This document shows, in pieces, positions 35,054-49,486 of a DNA stretch of 64,000 bases. Made by a program: the position numbers and the translations under genes. Origin of the DNA: Istiophorus platypterus (taxonomy: Eukaryota > Chordata > Actinopteri > Istiophoriformes > Istiophoridae); assembly GCA_016859345.1 (NCBI GenBank), contig CM029124.1:18292480-18356479 (forward strand), written 5' to 3'. Each line of letters begins with the position of its first letter. Position 1 is the stretch's first letter. Under the pieces are notes generated by a model, which was not told where the DNA came from, made no database searches, and saw only the letters and a program-made list of their open reading frames with translations.

Positions 35054-38000
35054 CTGTGGTGCAGAAACAAAAACACAGAGGAAAACATTAACTCACGGCG
35101 AGTGGGTTAACACTGTAAGTGAGACATTTTCATTTAAAACATGAGAATAGAGCAGCTTGTATTCAATCAAATGACCACAAAACACAGCACATTCAGTTCA
35201 TCCATAAGAAATGATCATACTGCTGACCTGAATTGTCTGTACACAGTCATCCTGTAATAAACAACACCATGGTGAATGTAGGGCTGTATTAGTTTTGGAA
35301 CAATCTATGATTAATTAGTGTACTCCAGAAGAGATGGTGCCATTATGGTTTTATAACAAGACAGACGTATATCTTTGTTGGTGCTTCCAGCCAATGTTTA
35401 ACAGATGGTGGTGAGGCAAATTACAGCAACAAGAGGCAGATGTTCGGCTAAATGTTCACATGTACCAAGATCTCATCCAACTGCTTGCAGCATCAGCAAG
35501 CCAGCAAATTATACAGTAGGGATAGTGTTGCATATTCAACCCCAATTCCACTTTGCCTTTTTATCTTATGTAGTTGGTTAGGAGGAGAATTAACAAGGAC
35601 CGGATGAGGTAAATTGGCTTTAACAAATAAAAAACAAAAAATGTCACTGAAATAAGAGGTTGTCGTCGACTCCACAACAGTAATGAAAACAGGGGAATGT
35701 TTTCATGTTCCCATCTTTCACCTTGTTCAGTTTTGTCAACTAGGGAAATAATAAACAGACAAGATACACAAAGCAGTTTCAGTCTTTAACGTGAGCGTCT
35801 GAGGACAGAGAAGGAAGAACCAATTGCTGGTTCGCTTTTTCCTTGAAAACCAGCTTCATTCCCTCTTGGGTATTTCAGATGTCTCTCACACACACACACA
35901 CACAGAATGTAAACTCACATGGTTCCCATTTTTACTACAAGTATTGTCCCTAAGCATCAGCCATGTGTAGTTTTGTCAAGCCAGGTTGGTCATATGGACT
36001 CATTCAACGGCAGAAAACTATTTGACATGAACAGTGTAATAACAATGCTAACAAAGACTGTACTGTATGCTGACACTGAATACAAAACTAAAAAAAGCAA
36101 ATGAAAAACTCTAAAAAAACAAATTCAGGTTCCTCTTTCTTCGATCCCATCCCATCCCATTGGATGTTCTCTAGGTCCACTGGGACAAAGTGAGTGGGGT
36201 GTTACAATGGATTTATATCCTGAAACTCTGATTTCTGCATGGACGCTCACACCACATCATACCGCAGTAAAGACTGCGAGTCTTCCAACATTGACCTAAA
36301 TGCTTTTTTCTTGTTCTTTGGGGGTGGTGGTGTGCCTCATTTCTCCTAGTGCTGCAATCATCTGAAAGCCCCATGAGTTACCAAGCAACCCCCCCCCCCC
36401 CATCACAGAAAACAGGGTGTCGAACAGCTGGATTTTTTTGCTTTAGTAAGAAGAATAAAGCCTGTTAAAGCACTTCTCTTTGTAAGTTTTCACTGTGAAC
36501 AATATAGATAAAGTTGGGCCCACCATCCCAGTCTTTACTTGAACTATGTCCTCTGGCCTTAAATTCAGTAGCTTCTGTTTCTAGACAACTGTTTACATTT
36601 CTCTGCCATTTACTGTTAAGGAGGAAGATAAACTATTTTGGGAGGCAAATGTAGGCCACATCAAAATTAGCTTCAAGCCAGACTAGACAGAATACACTTG
36701 GGACATGTCGGAAACATTGTAATAATTAAGTATACGCCTCTGCCTGGGCCAAATACAGGTTAATGCATCCATGACCCAAATGTGTAGGAAAAGATTGATA
36801 ATGATACTTTCTCTGTTTAAGTCTACTACCAACGGTCCACTATCAATAACACAGTCCCCCTCTCTCCCGTTATGGCCTGCTTTGGTTATGAACCCAGCTT
36901 CATTCACAAGCACGAAAGTGCCTGTAGTGTCACCGCTTTTGACACAAGGCTTAGACAGAATAGCAAGATATTGTGTTGTGTCATGTGAATGCATAATGCA
37001 GAGACGAGAACTGTTCTGGGGAATATGTTTGGTCGTTGCAGTTGGCAAATTATGAATAATGGATCGCCTGACTGGCTGCACTGCAGTGTAGTGAAAAAGG
37101 GCAAAGCCGCTCATTTTCAATAAAGACTTTCTGTGTCTGGAAAGACCAAAGTGGCTTGATTTATTTTTTCCAAAAAAAAGAATTAATCATGACTTACAGA
37201 CATGAATTGGTATACCTTACTGTTATACCTTCAAGTGATACTGCCTTATCTCCCAGATTTCTGCTTAAATCATACACACGTATACCAACACCTAATCAAG
37301 GAAATCGACTTTTTTTTGGAAATGACCACTATATGAAGTTTAAATGTTTAGATCTGATGGAACGTGAATTTGGTAACACTTTTTTAAAAGATATTATTGT
37401 TTCTGATATCTTGAAATCAATTTCATTTCATGACTTGAGAAAACTGAAGAGGAAAAGTGACCTCTGCTGACTCCACTTCCTCAAGCACAAAATATTCATC
37501 CCCCTAATAAGAAAAATCCTGTGGCCAGAATAAACAAACAAAAAAAAAAATGGTCCGTAAATAGTTTTCTCTGTATTTTCTATTCTTGCATTGGACATTT
37601 TTTAGGGTTCTCTAGTTAATCAAAATCCATCTCAGGTCTCTTTCCCTAGCATCACAGGGAGCAGATCGCAAATGTCAAGCGTTGACCGAACACGGTCTTT
37701 TTGCCCTTACAATTAGTGTAAATGACAGCAAAATGTGCCACCTGTGTAAACAGCTTTAAAATGGCTATCAATGGTGACAATCTAGCAGAATGAATGACAT
37801 AAAACAGGAAGAACAAAGAATATGACATATTGTAATCTCAATGTGTGACAACAAAACAGCATGAACGCCTTTTCACAGCAGTCTGTTCTGGGCAGCTTAA
37901 AAAAGATAGAGGGGGTGTAACTGTGTCAACAAACACACCGAAATCAATAATAAGCCCAGCAATAATAATAATTAAAAAAATAAATAAAAAATAATAAAGT

Positions 38001-41000
38001 ACATCAGTGAAAATATTCCCTCCCTTAAAAGCACATCACTTAAAATCAGTTCGCATTTAAAAGTCATTATATATAGCATCCTAGTTTTGACTCCAATCTC
38101 TGGTAGGGAACTTATTGTAAGAATAAAAAAACATAACAAAAGAAAAACAACAAAAACAAAACATCTGTTTATGTTCATAATGTCCAGAAACTCCCCGACT
38201 TTGTTGCTACATTGGATCAGGAAAAGGTTAGCAGGCCATTATTTTATGTTGAGGAAAACACAGGATAAACCAGTGAACAAGGTGGTCTGTGTTTCCCTTT
38301 CCTTCTTTCTATTAGCTACTCTCCCTGCGACAGTGATTAATGAACACAGTTGTACTATGTCTCATTCCAAATCCAGCCCCCAGCTCTCTCAACCATAGGA
38401 AAATGCCACAAGCTACGTGGTCAGCAGAATCTGTCTTCTGTGTGACCTGGAGGAGGCAGTTTTCTGTCCTTTCCTTTATTGCTGTGTGTACAAGGGAGGC
38501 AGTAGATGGAAGTTGGGCGGTCTGCTTTGCTAACAGCCCTTCATTACTGGAGTAATGCATCAGCATTATGGGTGTTTAAAACACAAGGCCCAGTGAACAG
38601 GGGGAAGGGATGGAGAAGGAGAGATGGGAGAGAAAGAGGGGTCTAATTACAGTAATGAACTCATTCTCTGTCTCTGATGTTCGATAGTCTGTCTTTCATC
38701 TTGGTTCATCCAGAGAGGAGCAGCCCAGAGGTTCTGCCAGGTCTTAAAATAATCCTCTGACACCGTGGCCTGATTAAAGGCCCTGGCAGATATTAATACG
38801 CTGTCAGAAAAGTGAACGCGTTCTGTCCGCCATCCTAAGATTAATACTCTGCTATCACTGATAGGCCATGTCACCAGAGCAAGAGACACAGCATGATGTC
38901 AGCCAACTCTGCCAGACTCACTAGACTGACCAAATTCTCATTAGTCACCTCTATGACTCCAAATACAACTGCCACTGTGAGAGGTGAGAAGTCCGTCCGA
39001 ACAACGCTGTGGACTGTCTTTGTGTCGGGTTTGGTTGCAGCTTTCTTGAAGTTCTGCCATTTATCAAAATGCTCCATGGATACTTGATATAATAGTGAAA
39101 AAAAGACAAAAAAAAAGGCAAAAAAAGAAGAAATGCAAACAAGATTTATAGAAATTAAGTCGTAATGCAAGGATGTTCTACAGAGCGGCACCACATACAT
39201 TAACACTAAGCTGAATTCAAAGCAGTTGCAAACACATTTTGTGAACAAATTTATTAAGACTAATCCACTAAGAGCTGACAGCACGTCAGGAAATTAGGTG
39301 CAGAGTACATGCTCAAAAAGTTGGAGTATGTCATTAGCTATAACTATAAAAATATTATCGTGAGGGATACAAAATCCTTTACATGCCTGGAAGCAGTGAT
39401 TCATACATGTCACATAATTACATGATTTAGACCTGCATTAATGAGGTCAACAGATGTACAGATGTAGTAAATTGTGTGTTAAAAATGCAGAAAGTCACCA
39501 AGAAGTTGCAATTATTTGTGCAAAATATAAGCTTTGCATATCTAGGGCTATCACAGGCAGAGTTTAGTTGTATGTTTCTACCAGTGCATCCATAGTGCAT
39601 TGATAAAGAATAATGTAATAACAAAGCACTGTGTTATTAAATTATCCAGTAAACTGGCATAGCTGAAGCATGAGCATGTTGTAGGTAAAAGAAGGCAAAT
39701 GGTCCTAAAATGAGGCAATTACATTTGCACATTTGCACCATGCTTTTCACTTTCCTGAATGTGGCATCCTCCACGGTCACCAGCCTTTGCACCATAGGTC
39801 AAAGTCAAACATGTTTATTTAGCCCCAAACAAGCTGCCGGGCCACTCTGAGCCCTGGGGTGAACACAGACCTGTGATTATGGCCAATTTTCTTTAATAAA
39901 GCCTTGTGTAATTGAGCCATATTAATACTACTCTGTTCTCTGCAAGCAGGAAATAGTAGATGGCCTTGTCCCCATGATGCCTCTACCTCCAGAACCGAGG
40001 CCAAGCCATGATGCAGTCATCCTCCCCTCCCTGAGCCAAATTAGGGTGCAATGTAAGTTAGAGGCCAAGACGATTACACCAATTTTCCACCTCATGGACT
40101 TCATCATATAGTGAGTCAGGCAGCATTACTCTGTGAAGCAAATTTACAAGTCCCACTCAGTGTATTCACAACCCCATTTATTTCCTTTCCATTTATTTAG
40201 TTCCTTGTTACCTTCCTTCCACTGTTTTATACTGAGATGCTGCAGCCAGTCAGACATTTGGATGAGTCACACTATGTTTATCATTAACACAAAGGAATGA
40301 TAAAATCCAAGCAGAAAGCAAACAAACCCTAAGGCACATTGCTTATGCTTCACTGCCCACCATTTTATTCCTCAATAAACTTACAGTAAAAACAATGAAT
40401 CACATAGCATGTCACTCTACACTCAAATACAATCAAATTTGCAATGCACACGCTGTTAGTGTTTCGCCCTCTGAGGAGTTGATTTAAAATAATGTGGGAG
40501 CTCTGTTTTCAATCCTCTATTGTGAGCAGCTGTTCCAACCTTGCGGTTGGAAGGGGAGGGGTACAGGCAATGGTTTTGGGCAGGATAGATATTAAATTCA
40601 TCACACTTGCAGTGAGAGAAGGAGGGGTTTAACCACAACCAGACACCGGTATCGCCAATCTCTTGAAAACCCTTGTGTTTCTGCTTCACTGGAGCGATTC
40701 TTTACCTTAACTGCGTTATTGCAGAGGAGAATGTTGAGGTTAAGAAGAGGAATGAAAGTGCCGGAGTAGGAAGGAAAAGAAAAATTGGGAGTTTTGCCAA
40801 ACCTTGCTCACAGAGATTCCTACAATTAAACCGCAGAACCAATTAATTGGGCGATGTTATCCTTGAAAGTTCATTACTGGGGCCTGGGAAACCAGGCATA
40901 CCATCGTCCCCAAGTGCCTCCATAACCAACACTTGTAAAGGGGTGTTAGGACTGTGTCTGTGTGTATACAACTGCTCACAGCAACGGAGGCTGTGGAGGT

Positions 41001-44000
41001 ATGGACCAAAGAAAACCAAATGCACCATTCAGCTTCTTCCTCTTTCATCTACTGGTCCCACAATCCAACCTCACAACAGGGAGGAATCTCCCACCAGCTG
41101 ACACTCAAATTAGCACTAATGCTAAATCCATGCCATTAATGGCCAAACCCACCCCTTCCTATACACGGCGAAAACTCAGTATTTCTGAGCCGGTAAGAAC
41201 CCAATCATCCAACTCCTCCCTCTCTTATTTTGGTCAGACCACCAAACGAATACCCAGTGTGCCAATATGGCCTGCAGGGAGGGATGCTGAGATTTTAATG
41301 GCCAGTGTGAATGGAGGGTCACACCCTCAGTGGGAGGTAAGGAAACCAATGAAATGAGTTCCTGCCAGCTGCATTATCAAGCCTGATATGTGGAAACTAA
41401 CAGTCAACCATATCCAGCCTCGTGATCTTTTAAAAATATTTACATGGATGAGAATTTACCAACTGCAGATGCTTAATATTTATTTAGGTTAAGTGAGGCT
41501 GTGCAAGTAATAAGCTACAGAATTAAAAATAATACTTCACCAGTGTTGAGCAGCAATTAGACAGCATCATCCATTAGAGAGGATATACGGCTGTGACTGT
41601 CACTAACCAAATAGACCCACTGGTGCCCTGGTATCCCACCCTCCCCTTCTCATAAATCACGTTCTGTGATTTTGAGCTCTGCTATAGCCAATTTGGAATC
41701 ATATTTAGCCAGTGAAATCAAAGGCTGTTGAATGTGGTTTGGATTGAACTGAGGTCTGTACTTGCAGAGTCCAAGAGACAAATGGCCAGAAATCCTGAAG
41801 CTGAACTTTGAAATTAATATCTGCACCCACTCCAGCTGCACTATCATTACTAACAGAGCTCATATGATAGAAGGGAGAAGACGATTAGGACCTGGTCCTG
41901 ATACTGCTTTACAACAAAAAAAGCAAACAAGGAGATGATAGGTTTGTATCTAAAACAAACAAGGAGACAGAAGCAAAGACTGATACAGATGAGGAGGGGA
42001 AATGAGTGCCAGCTATTTTGATGATGTGCCAAAAAACAAGTGACCCTTTCAATTAAAGAGCTTCTTCTATTTATCATGCTCAGAATCCATTCATTATGTT
42101 TAACAAGCAATAAGTAGTCCAAATAAGTAGCTTGGTGTCATTTATTTAATTGCTTTAGAAGTGTATTTCAAACAAAGTTTGGCGCATAATGTATTTTGTA
42201 TTTTGTATTTTGGTAATGTCCCAGGCCATAATTTCAGGGTTTCTGTAATTGCTAAACTACACTGTATTACCAATATTTTTCAAATCTTTTTAGGAAATTT
42301 CTTTTTTATCATGAGCATAATTATAACCACATTAGGTTTAAGTGGAGGGTGGAGAAAAATCTTTAATAAATTGTGATCAAGTTCCATTTTAATTTTTTAT
42401 TAATATATATGTGATTACCTTAATGAATAGATGCAGATGTGTTATTCAATGTAAACCCAATATTTTAGTACATAATGTCTCCTCCATTATGAACACGGAA
42501 AAAGGTAAACTAATTAAATTTGCTCACCAAAAAAATCTAGGCAATCTGAAAAGTGACAAGAACTTGCTACTTTTTACTAGTTTTCAATGGTTAAGAAAAA
42601 ACGTCTTTGTAGATCCTTGTGTATTCGTGGAACATAAATGAAATTCTGTCAAAGATACCTTGAAATTATTGATCTCGGTTTCACATTTGAACCCCAAAAG
42701 CAACACCTACAAGGTACAACTGATCAAATGACATTTTCAAACAGCTAGGGTTCCTTTGAATAATCTTTGTAAAATAAATAAATAAAAAATAAATCTTTAA
42801 AGTCAAAAAATTGTGGTTGGAGACAAACACAAACTGCTTCGATGAAAGCCCAGTGCAGAGCTTTTAATGGTTTTCAAACCTGTCACATTACCTGAGAGAG
42901 CATGATATTTCTGTTTTACCCCAGTTCTAAGTCCCTACTACTACTCATCTGCAATGCCATCTCTATTTGACAGCCTGTGTATGTGTACCATTTCCCTCCC
43001 AGCTAGTGAGAACCAGTGAAAGCATGAGTGTCATGTCATCACCACTGACCATTCTGACATGATCCATTTTACCTGGAGATGCCTGCAGTCACAGACTCAC
43101 ACAAACATTTGTGGTGTGCTGCCATAAAAAGAGAGGGGCTGAGCAAAGGCAGCTTCTGCAAGAGCGAGAGACGATTAGAGGCCTTTTGTTTACATCTCAA
43201 CGCACACAGACCTGAGTTGACCCAACAGCAGAAGGACAATCAGTAAAAGAGATAAAAAAGGAGGTCAGACAGCACAGCATAAACATATACCCTCACTGTC
43301 TCATCGTTCCCCCAGAGCTGGGCCACACAGCACTATGGGAAATGCTCATATTCACTACTGCCCAGTCAGGGCCCGGGTGCAAAAACTTCTAAAAAAAACA
43401 CATCCTCTATCAAACAAACACTGCAGAGTCTGCAGGAGTCTAACTTCTGGCATGAGTAGCACTTAAAAAGAAACTGTATATGTTCTGTCTACATTTTGAT
43501 CTTTATAAAACTCTAGTAAAAACCCTTTCACCACTTTCTCTTCTGGACTGAACAGACCAGACAGAAATTTCTGCAAAAATGAAGTTGCTTCATACCAGAA
43601 CAAGACTCCTATGTTTCTAAAACATTCTGGGAAAACTGAACAGCTTTCCACAGATATAAGAAAGACAACATCTGGAATACAAGAGGCTAAGGAGATATGT
43701 TATGAGCCACACCTCATCTGTCAACAGTTGTGCTCCGAGGCATAAAATTAAACAAAAGATAGCTGTTTGCCTTGCAGTGGACTTTGTGGTTTGGACTGGT
43801 GGTTATTTCTAGCCGTTGTCTTATCGTGGAGGCAGCTTACATGAACACGAGTCTGTTTTCCTACACCAGTGCAACCCTGACTCCACTCCGCTTCGTGCTA
43901 GCACTAGCTCCATCTGGAATGTGCTGGCTACAGCTGAGTCTAAAGCACAGGGGTCACCCGTGATCTGACTCCATTTCACTTGGTTCAGGGAACAGTAAGT

Positions 44001-47000
44001 ATTTCCCCGACAGAAACTGCAAAGTGGTGAATTCTTTTCATTTCCTGCACACATTCAAATTGTATAATATCGACCATATGCTTTGTTACAGACTAAGCAA
44101 AGGGGTTATGCCTGAAAAGAGAATGGTTTGAAACACCATGGTTGTGTACAGAAGCCAGTGAACTAGAAGATGGGGGCACAAGGTAAATCCAATTATGTGT
44201 GTACTGATCCATGCCACATGACTGCACATATCTTTCATCTTGGTTTATCTGAAAGACTCACTTGATCTTTCCAAAGTCATTGATTATATTGTAAAGCACT
44301 GCAGCATATCCCAAAGCTGTGTATGTAGATGGATCATACAGAGCATTTATACCTCTAAACAACCACCCAGTATTTTTGCAAGCTCTATGCTCATTAAATA
44401 ACCACAAATAGTCTTCTTAATGTGCTTTAGGAGACCTTACCCTTATCACTTGGTTACAGATATGCAGATACTTCATTCATCAGTCATTTGTGTCAGTATT
44501 TTCAGTGCAATAAATCTTGTGCACCAGATGCAACATTGGAATGATGGCCTTTTACATGCCAAGATTAACATAATTTCTTTACAGCAATCCATCGGGTGGG
44601 ACCTTAACCGCATTCCGCTGATACTGCCACTGACAAGGTGCTGGAGTTTAGCTACGCAGTAAAAGTTGTGTTATGAAGAGAAAAGAGCCCCTGTTCTTGA
44701 ATTGGATTGAGCGTCATATAAAAACGGCTCAAAAGTGGTAGTGCTGGCTGTCGGTAGTGTGGGAGAGAGGAGTCTCCTACCCTGTTGCTCTGCCAGCTGG
44801 CTATCTGCCCAGCGCCTGCCAGGCAGCACACTGCAATTGTCCTTTAGTTGTTTCAGGGTGATCTGAGAATTAAAATAGATAGGACACCAGATTTCCCCCT
44901 TTTTTCACATGAGAACAAAGAACGAGCACCAGGGTAAACAGAGACCCACAATGCACCAAGTTAAAAGATTTAAGGGTTGTTGTCAACTTGGCTAGTGATA
45001 AAGGTAGACCCCCCCCCCCTCGTTAAAAATGACTGAATGCTCACTAATATGACTAAGGGAATACTGTATTTTTAGAAGGGTGACTTGCAGTGCTATCACA
45101 AAGCACTTGCCTGAATTTTTGATTACCATTGTGTAACAACCAGCATTAGTGTCACACCCAAGATACACATGCATAGTTTTAGATCTCACTCCCCGAGCCT
45201 ATTCAGGTCTTGCAGAATGAAGCTCCTGCATGTTCGAAACAGAAGGAGACCGTGTTTGTTCTTGGCTGCTCCAGTGGAGCCCCATGAACAGAGAGCACTG
45301 TGCTGTGGCCCTTCTCCAAAAGGGACCATCTGTCCTCCCCCAAAACTGGGCCTAGCCACACCGGCCTTCGCTGCTATGAGGAGACAGAAAGGGATGTGTG
45401 GAGTTGATGTGGCCCAGCAGGCCTCCAGAATAAACCACCACCTATTTCCATCAGCACCCCCAACCCCCCTGCTGCTTCCCAGCAACCTCCATATCAATGA
45501 CAGCCTGTCAGCAGAGTGCACCCTCTCAGAGAAAGGAGAGAAAGAAAATAAGAAGAGGAGGAGAGAATGGTGAGAAGAGCACTCTCATCTCGCAAAAGGC
45601 AAGCTGTTAAAAGAGTTGTGAGGAGATCAGATCGAAAGCTCTGAGAACATCCATGATTCTGCTCCTCTACTGAGGTCAGTCCGAGTCCAGATTGTCACAT
45701 TATCACTCAGAAAAAGGTGCGGCGGAGGAGGGAAGTAGGTACGCTGTGTGACACTGTTAAGACTGGGAATAAACACACTGATGCAAACACATTCACACAC
45801 ATCAGTCAGGGAGCAGAATTTATACATGCTGACCGGCTGAGTGACCTCAGAATGTGTCAGTGCCACGGACCATCTCTTTCTCTTCTGACTCAAGTCAGTG
45901 GTACTCATTCTCCTTTCAAAGTTTGGTTTTCACACTTGGCCTGGTGTGGCTGACAGTAATCTGGTGTAAGAGAGAGACAATTTGGACTTCTGGGCAGCAG
46001 CTGGAAACTCCACAGCTGACACAGAATAATGTCTAGTCAACTGGAGGATGCCAGGGCAAGTTATCTTATAAGGAAGACAGGAGTACACACAGATACACAG
46101 ATGAATCACTCGTTTATTCACCTTGGAAGAACTTCTTGTGCTATGCCTGCCAGGAACACACAATTGCAAATTCCTCCTTGGATATACACTGCTGGCTAGA
46201 CCCCTCATACATACCATTGTCTAAAATAAGTCTTTACTTGTTTTATAGGATGCATTTTTTTCACATGAATGCAAGTAAAACTGAGGTAAACATGCATTAT
46301 TTAGCCCCTATACCTTTTCCTATTAGGAACATTAGACAACAGCAGTTGCCATGCTTACCTGATTAAGAGACTCCTTTTTCATCCCAGCCATAAATCCTAA
46401 GAGTAGAGAACACAAAGCCCTGTGAGCCACTGTGGTGATGAGCCCACTGTGGAGATGCTATCCAAATGCATTAAATCCATCAGCCACTTGTTGAGTACAA
46501 GCCACCCAAAAACACACAAAGGAGAGAGAAATCCACCACACTTCACAGCAGAAAGGCTCTAAAATAAACAAGAGCACCGCAACTCTTCCCTCTGCTCTGT
46601 CAACCAATAACTAGTTTGAGGAGTAAATGGAGAAAGACAGGAAAAAGGAGAGAATAAATAAGGACAAGTCTGGCAGCCATTGGGGATACAATTTGGAGAA
46701 ATGCATACAGCTGCCCCTTAATGCATGCAACCCTCTCCCTCCCCCTGTGACAAAACCACCAACAGCTGAATGAGACTGCAACATTAGCATATGTAAGGGA
46801 AAGTAGGTGGCTGTGCTGGGTGGGGGAAGAGAGACTGCTGGGTGTTGGTGGTGGTTGGTTGGGGGGGGGGACCATGACATTCAGAGCTTCTATGGCTGAC
46901 AGGAAGGAAGGGGGGGCTATTGTTCCCAGTAAAAGATGCCCAGGTCAAGCCTGTGACCTTCCAAGTTCCTTGGTGTGGCTGATAGTTGAAGAAGCGGGAG

Positions 47001-48872
47001 ATAGAAGAATCCAATTATCCCTTCCCTTTCCTATGAACTACAGCCTGGTACTACGTCCTTCTGACAAATGGGGCATGCAGCAACTGTGACTACCTTAACA
47101 CAGTGAGATAAGAGGAAGAAGACATAACCAGAGAGGGGACTAGCCCCTCTTTCAAAACTGATAATCCTAACATGCCATATGCTGAGCCTGCATATTTTTA
47201 CTTTCAGCAGAGGCAGGGGAAACAGACAGGATGGAGGAGGGGGGGCTGTTATAGTCCTAAGAGCAAGAGAGAAAATGTACAAAAAAATGACTTCATCTCT
47301 GCAGGGTGCTACTCTCCAGTGCTTCACTGCAAACAGCTATGGGTTTAAGTGCCAGCATACACACAAGCCAAAGAAGTAGCACCTACACAGACTGACTGAT
47401 TTGCTGCCCCACATTTTTTTGATAAAACACTGCAAAGACTACAGCTGAAGGCAAGCTGACCGCTGACTTTCACGAGTGTTCTGCGCCTGCCTGGCAGGAA
47501 ATAATAAGTCAGTGGTCTATTTAAAAAGTTGCAAATGGCAATGCCGGGTTATGCTTTGCTTGTCTTTGCAGTGTTCAAATTCAACTTTGAACAGAGGACA
47601 TCAGGCAGCGTCAGCCGCCATTAAGTGTTTGATCAGTTGCTGTTTGCTGATTCTAGTTGTCTGAGGTCAGCGTGGTTTGTCATGGCTTTAACATGGAGCT
47701 AGTGGAACAGACTTGTGACTGTGAGATTTTTAGGTCAAAATCTGTGAACTATGATGAAATGAGGGTGTGGAGAAGATGGAAACCTTCCAGCAACCACTAA
47801 GGCACCTTTGAGGATGGTACATTTAACCCTCAAAAATAGCCGAAATTAGAAGACTGCAGTTATGCCGTGCAACTACCAGGTATAAATATGTGTAATTATG
47901 TTATTTCTTAGGACGTCAGCTTTCTTTTAAGACATAAAAGCTAAATAAAGAAGAACTCTCTGAGGTAATTAAGTTTTAATGATATATTTCTCCTGTTGCA
48001 TAGTGTAACATAATTGAGCTTCGGGGAGCTTAATTGGGAAAACACTAAAACAGTGTCATTCTAAATCACTTCCTGATGACGGCTTTGTTCTGTCTGACTC
48101 TGGTTGGAGGTAGGAGCATGTTAATAGCAGGAAATGACAGACTTTAATCAGGCTGAATGAATTGCAGCAAGTACAGGTCTTTGTGCCACAGTATGCTTTG
48201 ATCCAACCTCTCCTCGCAGGTTCTTAGCTTTGATTTAAGTTGAGGAAAGGAAAGAGTTTTATTTGAAGAGTGGGAAGCCCCAGGAGGTAACACTTAACAG
48301 TTCTTGTCACTGCGTCCCAGCAAACAGACAAACTATTCATCAGCCTACACACATGTGCAGCAGGGCCTGTGGAAAAACACAAAATACCACAAACACTGCT
48401 TGTTTGCACATGGAGGACCAGGTCAATGGGTAATTTACATACCAAGGGTAGTCATTACACAAACGGATGCACATAAAGATGACCTACAATCACAAATACT
48501 AAAAAAAACATCTTTCACAGAAGGCCGGTTTAAAGAAACATGCTGAACTTTTGGGGTCTTGGCCAAAGGTCATCTAACTCAATGTGATAAAACTGCTGAA
48601 ACTGAAAACAAACAGAATTTACTTTTAGTGGCAGAGGACTGTTTTTGTTGAGAAACTTGAAGCACAATTTGTTTTATTCACATAGGAAATCACACTGAAG
48701 ATGGGAATTTTTTGGCCAGAGACAACATTTCTGTTGATTAACCTAAAATGACAAGACCTTACAAGTGAATTTTAGAAGTTTACAAAAATTCCTAATTTGG
48801 GATAGAGAAAGGTTAAGATTTGTTCTTGAATTGGATAGTGCAAATTAGCTGTGTACTTCACAAACTGCATGC

Positions 48873-49172
48873 TTTAAATGATAGTTAGACCTTTTGGAGA
48901 AATATGACTTGAATGAGAAGGTTATGGCAAGTCCCTCTTGTCCTATTCCAGTGACATTCAACAGAGACTCTATAAAGTTACTATGCGACTTATTTTTACA
49001 CATTTTACACAAGCTGCCTTTTTCACCCTGCTCCTAGTATTTATGCTAATTTAATCTAAGATAAACTCTTCATTTTAGTAGACACAAACGAGAGAAGCAT
49101 CTCCTTTATCACCCAACTATCGGCAAGTTAGTGAAGAGGTGTACCGTCTATAATGTTGAATTATTCCTTTAT
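48873..49172. mobile_element. degenerate short non-coding element with inverted ends
   Basis: The left end (ttaaatgatagttagacc, ttttggagaaata) and the reverse complement of the right end (taaaggaataattcaacatt) resemble each other. The inside of the right half has tttatgctaa, acccaactatcggcaagtta and gtgaagagg. From memory this is the same repeat family as the fragment at 27430-27600. The structure suggests a non-autonomous element with terminal inverted repeats. No coding frame is present. Confidence 0.42.
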
Positions 49173-49324
49173 GCGTTAGCATTGGGCAGGACTTTCTACT
49201 GGAGACGCTTGAGAGATGATTTTTAAGTCATTTTTTTAGACTGGATAAAATGACCAATGGGAAACCGAATGTAATAACTTACTTGCACAAAGTCTACCAG
49301 TCTAATCAAAATAAAATAAATTAA

Positions 49325-49381
49325 AAACAAACAAACAAACAAAACAAAACAAAACAAAACAAAACAAAACAAAACAAAACA
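49325..49381. repeat. (CAAA)n / (CAAAA)n microsatellite
   Basis: About four CAAA units followed by about eight CAAAA units, uninterrupted. Confidence 0.97.
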
Positions 49382-49455
49382 GTGTCTAAGAGATGTCTAG
49401 CATGGTGGGTTATGATAAATTCTTACATCTCCTCTGTAATTAAGTCATTCTACTG

Positions 49456-49486
49456 TCAACTTAAAGAATCAACTTAAAGAATCAAC
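49456..49486. repeat. 15-bp unit tandem repeat (x2)
   Basis: The unit tcaacttaaagaa is present twice in tandem, with a partial third start. Confidence 0.85.

Noticed and set aside
45169..45573. 134-codon plus-strand frame in intron 1
   Set aside because: Composition is ordinary intronic. No domain, no start context and no splice partners support it.
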